Source: Flavobacterium shii
Lineage (GTDB): Bacteria > Bacteroidota > Bacteroidia > Flavobacteriales > Flavobacteriaceae
Length of the DNA stretch: 63,159 bases
Reading direction: 5' to 3'
Assembly: GCF_025847235.1 (NCBI RefSeq)
Contig: NZ_JAOZEW010000029.1
Coordinates: 1-63,159, forward strand
The notes under the pieces were generated by a model. It saw only the letters and a list, made by a program, of their open reading frames with translations, was not told the DNA's origin and searched no databases. Shown here one piece after another: positions 58,601 through 63,159 of this stretch (position 1 is the first letter of the stretch; each line of letters starts with the position of its first letter). A program made the translations under genes and the position numbers.

Positions 58601-60973
58601 CAGACCGGTACCACTATTGTAAGTACCAATTGATGGTGTAGCAGTGACATAGGTATAGCCAGAAGGTAGTAAATCGTTAACTTGTACTCCAGTTGCATCA
58701 CTTGGTCCTGCATTGGCAGCTGTTATAGTAAACACAACATTATTACCTGCATATGGTGTTGGATTATTGACTGTTTTTACGACATTCAAATTAGAAGTAG
58801 CTACAGGAACAGGAGTTGATGTAGAGCTATTATTACCTGGTGTGGGATCATTTTCAGTACCAGTAATTGTTGCTGTATTTGCATATACTCCAGTTGCATT
58901 TACTGTGGCAGTGATATTAAGACTACTAGAGGCTCCATTTGCCAAAGCTCCTATAGTCCATAATCCGGTAGCCTGATTGTAATTGGTACCGCTTGGAGCT
59001 ATTGAGCTTACATAAGTATATCCAGATGGCAAAAGATCTGTTACCGAAATTCCTGTGCCTGCACTAGGACCATTGTTCGTTGCTACTAAAGTAAACACCA
59101 CGTTACTGCCTACAGCAGGTGTCGCATTATTTACCGTTTTAACTATCGAACGATCAGTTGTTGGAGTAGGTGTAGTCGTTACACTAGCGGTGTTGTTACC
59201 AGCTACAGGATCATTTTCGGTACCGCTTATAGTTGCAGTATTGAGATAGGTTCCTGTCGCATTTACCGTTGCAGTAACTGTAAGTGTAGCATTGGCTCCA
59301 CTAGCTAGATTACCAATAGTCCATGAACCCAGACCGGCATTGTATGTTGTTGTTCCAGATGGGACAGAGCTCACATAGGTATAACCTGTTGGCAACTGGT
59401 CAAATACTCTGATACCTGTACCCGGACTTGGACCATTATTGGTTGCTGTCAGTGTAAATGTTACATTGCTGCCTACAGCAGGTGTAGCATTGTTTACAGA
59501 TTTGGTTATCGCTAAATCTGTTATTGGAACTGGGGTAGTTGTAGCTGTAGATGAGTTATTACCAGGCGTTGGGTCACTTTCATTACCAGCAATAGTTGCG
59601 GTATTGGCATAATTTCCAGTTGGATTTACCGTTGCAGTGATGGTGAGCGTTGAGGTGGCCGCATTGGCGAGATTGCCAATACTCCATATACCTGTACCTG
59701 GCGTGTATGTTGTACCAGGTGCTGGGGTAGCGCTTACATAAGTATAACCTGTAGGGAGTTGATCTGTAACATTAACTCCCGTTCCGGCGCTTGGTCCACC
59801 ATTGGTTGCTGTCAATGTAAAGATTACATTAGTACCAACTGTAGGGTTTGCATTATTCACCGTTTTAGTTACTGATAAATCAGCAGAAGCGACAGGGATT
59901 GGGGTGGCTGTTGCTGTATTATTAGCTGTATTTGGGTCATTTTCGTTTCCAGAAACTGTTGCCGTATTGTTATATGGCCCAGTTGCATCAACAGTAGCTG
60001 TTACTGTAAGTGTAACGCTGGCAGCATTTGCCAAAGCTCCTATAGTCCATAATCCAGTAGCTGATGTATAATTAGTTCCTGCAGGAGCATTTGAACTCAC
60101 ATAAGTATATCCTGCAGTAAGCATATCAGTTACTTGAACACCAGTAGCATTATTGGGTCCATTGTTAGTCACCACTACGGTGAATACCACATTGGAGCCT
60201 ACCGTTGGTGTCATATTGTTAGCAGTCTTGGTAATCGCCAGATCAGTTATTGGATTGTTCGTTCCAATTGCGATTGCCGTGATGGTCGAAGGGGATGGGA
60301 TCGTTCCTGTTAAGGTACTTCCTGCAGTATTGCCTGAAGCATTGGAAGAACCACTTAAATCTATCCATGCAGAGCCATTCCAGCCTACCAGTCTTAAATT
60401 GGCAGCTGTACTAAATGCACTTACATCAGGAATGGAAACTGTGACAGTAAGTCCATTTACAGTACTACCAGTAAAAGGTACCCAGTCCCAAAATCCTACT
60501 GTGCTCACTCCTGTAAGGGCACCAGTAAAAGTGGTTGTAGGGTGTGTTGTTCCGTCGGTTGGATCTTGTACTGTACTGGGATCTCCTGTAAACCAAGCAA
60601 CTCCCAACTGTGTAGTTATTGCGGTTGGTGCCGAGACAGCCAGTGTTCGAAGGTTTACGCCATCACCTACAGGGTAAGTGAAAGCAGTGTTGCCCAGTTT
60701 GGATACATAACCATTCACATGTGCCGTATTGGCGGCACCAACCCAGCTTGAGCCGGGAATAAAGGTAACATACCCCTGTGGACTGGTACGGGCGGTAACT
60801 ATATAACCGGGTTGGAAATTATGCTGACCATAAATGGCCATTACGCCAGAATTGGCCACATACGTATTCCCAAAACTACCCGATTGTGCCGAAGTCTGTA
60901 TGCCCAATAAGAGCAGCAGAAAGAGAGGGAAAAGCCTCGTCAGCACTTTTGTAATATTAGATGGTGATACCAT
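49658..60973 (-). CDS. Giant DUF11-repeat adhesin with a type B T9SS sorting domain
   Basis: About 3771 residues. The signal peptide (hydrophobic FPLFLLLLLGIQ, ending TSAQ) suggests the start at 60973 rather than the ATG 14 codons upstream. About 230 residues of non-repeat sequence are followed by 27 beta-sandwich DUF11-type units. Seventeen begin like TDLAVVKTVDN or ANIRVTKSGPA, then ten begin AHLTTVKTLNDPTQT, and each of the ten ends in a proline-rich linker with a C-x2-C pair (GPCTDC). The last 85 residues (IPNVITPGGDGYNDKF, IYNRWGNQVYRS, GTYYYIFKLKTTDG) are the gliding-associated CHU_C signal. It should be a long surface fibre exported by type IX secretion with the PorP/SprF partner downstream. 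The ligand is unknown. Confidence 0.93.
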   Translation of the reverse strand: MVSPSNITKVLTRLFPLFLLLLLGIQTSAQSGSFGNTYVANSGVMAIYGQHNFQPGYIVTARTSPQGYVTFIPGSSWVGAANTAHVNGYVSKLGNTAFTYPVGDGVNLRTLAVSAPTAITTQLGVAWFTGDPSTVQDPTDGTTHPTTTFTGALTGVSTVGFWDWVPFTGSTVNGLTVTVSIPDVSAFSTAANLRLVGWNGSAWIDLSGSSNASGNTAGSTLTGTIPSPSTITAIAIGTNNPITDLAITKTANNMTPTVGSNVVFTVVVTNNGPNNATGVQVTDMLTAGYTYVSSNAPAGTNYTSATGLWTIGALANAASVTLTVTATVDATGPYNNTATVSGNENDPNTANNTATATPIPVASADLSVTKTVNNANPTVGTNVIFTLTATNGGPSAGTGVNVTDQLPTGYTYVSATPAPGTTYTPGTGIWSIGNLANAATSTLTITATVNPTGNYANTATIAGNESDPTPGNNSSTATTTPVPITDLAITKSVNNATPAVGSNVTFTLTATNNGPSPGTGIRVFDQLPTGYTYVSSVPSGTTTYNAGLGSWTIGNLASGANATLTVTATVNATGTYLNTATISGTENDPVAGNNTASVTTTPTPTTDRSIVKTVNNATPAVGSNVVFTLVATNNGPSAGTGISVTDLLPSGYTYVSSIAPSGTNYNQATGLWTIGALANGASSSLNITATVNATGVYANTATITGTENDPTPGNNSSTSTPVPVATSNLNVVKTVNNPTPYAGNNVVFTITAANAGPSDATGVQVNDLLPSGYTYVTATPSIGTYNSGTGLWTIGNLANGANATLDITATVNTSGNYSNTATISGQQNDPNPSDNSSTVTPTPINVQLAKTGPAATNAGNTVNYTVTVTNNGTGNALAQSIIDNVPAALTNVSWTAIAQGAAVVSAGAGGTGNSVAVTGDIPAGAANSITINITGTLPASSTVTTLANTASINTPGSPVINSNTVNTTVTQVANIQIQKTGPPTLFAGNSYSYSLSVSNSGPSNANNVNIIDNLPTGFTVTNWTTTTQNGAVINGPTTGTGNLNLLANIPAGTATVQVTINGTLDGNYAPTTIVNTATATPPGGTTATSSVTSTVSRQANIRVTKSGPANIGAGDAISYTIRIVNDGPSDSPGLIITDVIPDEVLSPTWTATTSGGATISSPSGAGNINITGDIPSEVGVVTIVVNGTVDPATTDPDFSNTATATFPIGSPVTDPDPASASSTINTVVNSTQDVRVSKNGPAIVNINDPITYTIVVTNAGNPDVDDAVLVDNVPTSVTVTGWTITPNNGASIGGSTTAQSGTTPNINVPGIFIPGQSSVPNANLTLVIQGTVNASTPTTFTNTVTVTTPNGAPASSVTTSVNQSTDLFVQKSGPTSAIAGGPITYSIKIGNNGPLDVTGLTIQDLIPADVQNVSWNASISGSASFSGSGNGTTNAINLTGNIAAGAANYITINVTGTVNPSPSATTMSNNATVTSSAAIDDYNLSNNSSSVTTTITTESDLAIVKTVDNLAPAVGNTVVFTLSASNNGPSNGTGITVTDLLPAGYTFQSSSAGTDYVPATGIWTIGSILANGTASMTITAVVNAAGPYANTATINGTQNDPSPNNDSSTVTPVPTPVTDLAVNKTVDNATPAVGTNVVFTLTINNNGPSNATGVMINDLLPSGYTFASATANTGTYNAGTGIWTVGNLSNNFIGTLSITAAVNATGVYANTATISGNESDPNSANNTSTATPVPVASTDRSVVKTVNNPNPAVGSNVVFTLVATNNGPSDGTGITVTDLLPAGYTYISSTEPGATTYDPATGIWNIGTLANGASSTMTITALVNATGPYGNTATIDGTENDPTPGNNSSSSTPTPTPTTDLAVVKTVDNANPPVGSTVVFTVVATNNGPSDATGVIVNDAVPTGYTTTGINVTTGTVDLINSIWTIGALANGASATLTITATVLATGNYANTATISGNENDTTPANNSSTSTPTPVPTSDRSLVKTVDNANPAVGSNVVFSLAATNNGPSDSTGVTVTDQLPAGYTYVSSNAPLGTNYDPSSGLWTIGTLTNGTTSTLTITATVNATGPYANTATITGTENDPTPGNNSSTSTPTAVPTTDRSVVKTVNNTTPAVGSNVVFTLVATNNGPSDGTGITVTDFLPTGYNYVSSTEPTGTTYDSGSGLWNIGALANGASSTMTITATVNASGVYTNTATIAGTENDPNATNNSSNVTPTPVASTDRSVVKTVDNPAPAVGSNAVFTLVATNNGPSDGTGITVTDLLPAGYTYVSSTPPGTTTYDPATGIWNIGALANGASSTITITATVNATGPYANTATIDGTENDPTPGNNSSTSTPTPSPRAHLTTVKVIKDPTQTTFVPGESVVYRVTVTNNGPSDAMGVNVQDTPPNNTTITGWTAVPSTGVTYPNASGTGDLNETIADLPNGAVAIYDITIQTPANYTINLVNVATASSSTVDPNPGPCTTCSSDPITPTPMAHLTTVKTLNDPTQTTFVPGQDVIYLINVTNNGPSDASAVNVTDNAPTGTTISSWTTVPATGVTYPNTSGTGNLNETIATLPSGLTATYQVTVQTPSNFTGTLVNSVAASSTTPDPNPGPCTDCTTDPITPTPMAHLTTVKTRKDPTQTSFIPGEAVIYQISVTNNGPSDASTVNIVDNAPAGTTISSWTAVPSVGVTYPNASGTGNLNETITTLTSGLTATYEVTVQTPSNFTGTLSNSVTATSTTPDPNPGPCTDCTTDPLPPTPMAHLTTVKTLNDPTQTSFVPGQAVVYLINVTNNGPSDASAVNIADNAPTGTTISSWTAVPATGVTYPNASGTGNLNETIATLPNGLTATYQVTVQTPSNFTGTLVNSVTATSTTPDPNPGPCTDCTTDPIPPTPMAHLTTVKTLNDPTQTSFVPGQAVVYLINVTNNGPSDASAVNIADNAPTGTTISSWTAVPATGVTYPNASGTGNLNETIATLTSGLTATYQVTVQTPSNFTGTLSNSVTATSTTPDPNPGPCTDCTTDPIPPTPMAHLTTVKTLNDPTQTSFVPGQAVVYLINVTNNGPSDASAVNIVDNAPTGTTISSWTAIPATGVTYPNASGTGNLNETIATLPNGLTATYQVTVQTPSNFTGTLVNSVTATSTTPDPNPGPCTDCTTDPIPPAPMAHLTTVKTLNDPTQTSFVPGQAVVYLINVTNNGPSDAAAVNIADNAPTGTTISSWTAVPTTGVTYPNASGTGNLNETIATLPNGLTATYQVTVQTPSNFTGTLVNSVTATSTTPDPNPGPCTDCTTDPIPPTPMAHLTTVKTLNDPTQTSFVPGQAVIYLINVTNNGPSDAAAVNIADNAPTGTTISSWTAVPATGVIYPNASGTGNLNETIATLPNGLTATYQVTVQTPSNFTGTLVNSVTATSTTPDPNPGPCTNCTTDPIPPTPMAHLNTVKTLKNVAQTSFVAGQGVVFRITVTNNGPSDAAAVNIIDNAPTGTTISNWTAVPATGVTYPNASGTGNINETLLTLGNGLTAIYDVTVLTPVDFTGPLVNTVSATSTTPDPTPGPCTTCSTNPINPSPKVVPEAHLNTVKTLKDPTQTTFVPGEAVVYRITVTNQGPAAADSVNIVDNAPTGTTISSWTAITSTGVTYPNASGTGNLNETLLVLGNGLTAIYEVTVQTPAIFTGATLVNSVTATSTTPDPTPGPCTTCSSNPIPPALPKIVIPNVITPGGDGYNDKFVIKGLEYYPGSPLIIYNRWGNQVYRSDSYDNSWNANGLSGGTYYYIFKLKTTDGNKDYNGWIEVLK
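50740..52745 (-). repeat. Five near-identical ~402-bp coding repeats in the adhesin gene
   Basis: The five units with TLNDPTQTSFVPGQAV in the protein repeat with a period of about 402 bases and differ at only scattered, often third-codon, positions. The flanking units of the same class (down to about 49950 and up to about 53955) are more diverged. The pattern points to recent tandem duplication and to a locus prone to change copy number by recombination. Confidence 0.85.
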
Positions 60974-61078
60974 AATATTTTTTATTAACGTTAATAATTT
61001 GAACGACATCGGCATCCTAGAATATGTTTGATCCGATGTTGACGCCTGTTGAAAACAGTAATGCCTTTATGGAATAAC

Positions 61079-62062
61079 TTAAAGTAGTTTTTGGATAAAT
61101 ATTTGTGTACCTGTACCAAAAATTATTGGAGTTCCAGTGGTTACATTTCCGCCTTGCCCCCAACCTACTTGATAGTTGAAAGTTGTGGTTGCAGTTAATA
61201 CAGAGGTGAAATTGATAGATACACCATTCACTGCGTTATAAGTAGGGCTGTTGCCGTGTATTCTGGTCGTACCCGAAGAGCCTGGAAAGTCGAAGAAATA
61301 GCTCATCACTTGTATACCAGCCGCACCAGAAAATGATGAAGAGATAACAAATACAAAACTATAAGTGCCCGCTGGTAAGGTTATTACTCCAGCAGAGTAG
61401 GAGGAACCGCTTATAGTATTTACAATTGAAGTGGCGGTAGTAAATTGACTTGATGAGCCGGCACCTAGTGATGATATGGTTGCAGCTGCAGGCAAACCAA
61501 CTACCATTACGCTTGGTTTAGCTGCGGCTAAGGTTCTTAAATTTCCATTAGCATCTGCAGTAACGAGGTTATCTGATGCCAATCCGGTAGGTAAACTTCG
61601 CAATCTGGTTGTACCATTAACGTCAAGTGCCGCTGTTGGTGCTGTAGTCCCGGTAAGGATTCCTACATTGCCACTTTGGTATATATTTTGGGTATTGGAT
61701 GTAGCAGCACTATTTGTAGCTGAATTAAACCAAGGTTGTAATGTTAATGCATTGGCCTGGTTTAAGATTTGTACCCATTGGGTTCCATCATTATAATAAT
61801 AACCAGCTACTACTGCAGTTGTACCTGTTCCTGCTGCTGCAGTGTTGTAAACTGTCATTCCGGCAATATGAGCCGTTAATGGTGCAAAGGATGTGGTACT
61901 GGTTAAGGCTACGCGGGGTAGTAACAAACCTTTTGAGGTGCTTTCTAATTCCAAAAGTGAATTAGTATTAATCGTTGTAGGGTTGCTTCCTACCTTCACT
62001 TGGGCTGTCATAGAAAATGACATAACAAAAAGTGTTATCAGTAAAATAATTTTTCTTTTCAT
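61079..62062 (-). CDS. Secreted protein of unknown function upstream of the adhesin
   Basis: 327 residues with a signal peptide (1-20, ending MTAQ). The N-terminal LLELESTSKGLLLPRVALT resembles the opening of many Bacteroidota surface and tail-fibre-like proteins. A middle part (AALDVNGTTRLRSLPTGL) recalls fibre stalks, and the C-terminal 130 residues look like a beta-sandwich rich in Ser, Gly and Thr. No lipobox or clear T9SS signal is seen. It lies 105 bases before the adhesin start on the same strand and is probably the first gene of the operon. I do not recognise a specific function. Confidence 0.75.
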   Translation of the reverse strand: MKRKIILLITLFVMSFSMTAQVKVGSNPTTINTNSLLELESTSKGLLLPRVALTSTTSFAPLTAHIAGMTVYNTAAAGTGTTAVVAGYYYNDGTQWVQILNQANALTLQPWFNSATNSAATSNTQNIYQSGNVGILTGTTAPTAALDVNGTTRLRSLPTGLASDNLVTADANGNLRTLAAAKPSVMVVGLPAAATISSLGAGSSSQFTTATSIVNTISGSSYSAGVITLPAGTYSFVFVISSSFSGAAGIQVMSYFFDFPGSSGTTRIHGNSPTYNAVNGVSINFTSVLTATTTFNYQVGWGQGGNVTTGTPIIFGTGTQIFIQKLL

Positions 62063-62212
62063 GATTATAATTTTAAAGTGAAATTGATTTTATAATTAGT
62101 AATTGATTACAGGTGTTTAGTTGGGATTTATTTTGAAAATTTGCCATCAAAAAATTAATAGCATCAGATCCAAAAAATAAATCCTGATAATTATTCCTTA
62201 TTGCTTTTTTTT

Positions 62213-62629
62213 AGACAATAGTTACCCCGTGAGGAATTTATCCTTGTGTTTGAATAAAACAATAAGTGCTTGAAGTCTATATTAAATCAGATTAATTTGG
62301 GATTGAATTAATCATAATCTAGTTGTAGAGAATTTAGAACAGTTTACATCTGGTAATGACATATACATTTTTTACGGAAGTGTAGTTCTTTGTCATAAGA
62401 TTAGATCTTTGGATTAGTGGATATATAGAGAGAGTAGTTTCACAATTTTGAGCTTGTTAAACAACTTGATTTGTTTTTAATTTCAACGAATAATTTTAAT
62501 TCTTAATTATGTTAGAATTTATTTTTTAGAATTGTTGCTTATTCTGAATTTAAGGATTTTTAATTATATGCCAGCATTAATATCATTAACCCAAAAAAAT
62601 AGGAACCGAGGCAATTGTTAGTTGTTTTA
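62213..62629. repeat. Tandem intergenic unit 1 (417 bp)
   Basis: It opens with AGACAATAGTTACCCCGTGA, then has a hairpin (GATTAATT, eight bases, AATTAATC at 62290-62313), the word GTAGAGAATTT, the 45-bp palindromic block (62354-62398) and GATTAGTGGATATATA. It closes with an AACCCAAAAAAA stretch. Confidence 0.85.
62354..62398. repeat. 45-bp palindromic block, copy 1
   Basis: It begins TAATGACATATACA and ends TGTA-GTTCTT-TGTCATAA, so TGACA and TACA on the left face TGTA and TGTCA on the right. It is identical base for base to 62765-62809, while the surrounding DNA differs at many positions. Confidence 0.85.
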
Positions 62630-63010
62630 AGACAATAGTTATCCGTGAGGAACTTATCCCTGTTTCAAAATAAAGCAACAATTAGTAGATTATATAAATT
62701 AGGATTAATTATGAGGATTGAATCCTAATTTAGGAGTAGAGAATTTAAAAAAGTTTATATCTCGTAATGACATATACATTTTTTACGGAAGTGTAGTTCT
62801 TTGTCATAAAGTTAGATCTTTAGATTAGTGGATATATATAGAGTATATTAGTTTAACAATTTCATTTGCTTTTTAATTCCAACGAAATACTTCTAATTCT
62901 TAATGATGTTAGAATTTATTTTACTTATTCTCAATTCATTGATTTTATATACCATAATTAATTAACATTTAACCCAAAAAAAGGAATTGAGGTAATCGTT
63001 TAGTTATTTA
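62630..63010. repeat. Tandem intergenic unit 2 (381 bp)
   Basis: It opens AGACAATAGTTATCCGTGAG and has a perfect 12-bp hairpin at 62695-62732 (TAAATTAGGATT against AATCCTAATTTA). It then carries GTAGAGAATTT, the identical 45-bp block, GATTAGTGGATATATA and the AACCCAAAAAAA end. Confidence 0.85.
62765..62809. repeat. 45-bp palindromic block, copy 2
   Basis: Identical to 62354-62398. The spacing between the two copies is 411 bp. Confidence 0.85.
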
Positions 63011-63159
63011 AGACAAGAGTTATCCCGTGAGGAATTATCCTTATTTCAAAATAAAGTATCAGTTTGTAGATTATATAAATCAGGATTACTTTGGGGAGTA
63101 AATGAATCCTGATTTATGGTAAGTGAAATAAGACTTATAATTACATTTACCAGTAATAT
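63011..63159. repeat. Tandem intergenic unit 3, cut by the window end
   Basis: It opens AGACAAGAGTTATCCCGTGA and has a perfect 13-bp hairpin at 63075-63117 (ATAAATCAGGATT against AATCCTGATTTAT). The window ends where the 45-bp block would be expected to begin. Confidence 0.8.

Larger units (their letters stand above)
62063..63159. other. Long intergenic region with tandem structured repeats
   Basis: Nearly 1.1 kb without a convincing gene on either strand, continuing past the window. It contains three copies, the last incomplete, of a unit of about 400 bp, described separately. The first 150 bases next to the secreted-protein gene are not part of the repeat and should hold its leader. Confidence 0.7.

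Noticed and set aside
49658..61015. Many long open frames on the strand opposite the adhesin gene (for example 60153-60677 and 55131-55490)
   Set aside because: They mirror the repeated codons of the adhesin, have repetitive hydrophobic translations and no independent start context; they are shadows of the coding strand.

Overview
The window looks like chromosome from a Flavobacterium-type member of the Bacteroidota. The DNA is AT-rich and start codons lack obvious Shine-Dalgarno sequences. Several promoters match the TAnnTTTG box of the group. The gene content is typical: a SusC/SusD locus with a hybrid two-component sensor, type IX secretion (T9SS) sorting domains of types A and B, a PorP/SprF-OmpA pair, and RNA repeats resembling the Flavo-1 family. 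No tRNA, rRNA, CRISPR array or recognisable transposase was seen.

Region 1 (1-22.9 kb) is mostly housekeeping: a fused 2-oxoacid dehydrogenase E1, an M1-peptidase-like protein without zinc ligands joined to a probable outer-membrane barrel, a LOG-family nucleotide hydrolase, uvrA, a Fic protein, a ClC channel with CBS domains, gamma-glutamyltransferase with ACP phosphodiesterase, glmM, a lipid A acyltransferase, a rhomboid protease and a SIMPL protein. Between the LOG gene and uvrA lies a very AT-rich 3.9-kb insertion carrying one large KAP/YobI-like membrane NTPase gene. It is bounded by a 43-bp direct repeat of the uvrA 3' end, so it inserted into the end of uvrA and supplied a new last codon and stop. 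This is the clearest sign of an accessory, possibly defensive, system here.

Region 2 (23-26.1 kb) is a small accessory patch: a DyP peroxidase, an oxalate-decarboxylase-like bicupin, a DinB protein and two gene relics. One relic is a copy of the 3' end of the response regulator located 20.7 kb away.

Region 3 (26.1-41.4 kb) is a polysaccharide utilization locus for beta-1,4-galactan. A hybrid two-component sensor-regulator reads away from susC, susD, a SusE-like surface binder, two tandem GH53 endogalactanases and a GH2 enzyme. Surface lipoproteins would bind and cut galactan, SusCD would import the oligosaccharides, and the GH2 enzyme would finish them.

Region 4 (41.5-46.7 kb) holds a secreted subtilisin-like protease with a T9SS sorting domain, a HEIGH-motif lipoprotein protease and an OmpR-type response regulator with no kinase beside it.

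Region 5 (46.8-63.2 kb) is one minus-strand cluster: a small secreted protein, a DUF11-repeat adhesin of about 3770 residues with a type B T9SS signal, a PorP/SprF protein and an OmpA-family protein. Upstream of it, running off the window, are roughly 400-bp tandem intergenic units with conserved hairpins, including one compensatory base-pair change, and a 45-bp palindromic block identical in two units. The role of these units is unknown and they are the second main candidate for something undescribed.
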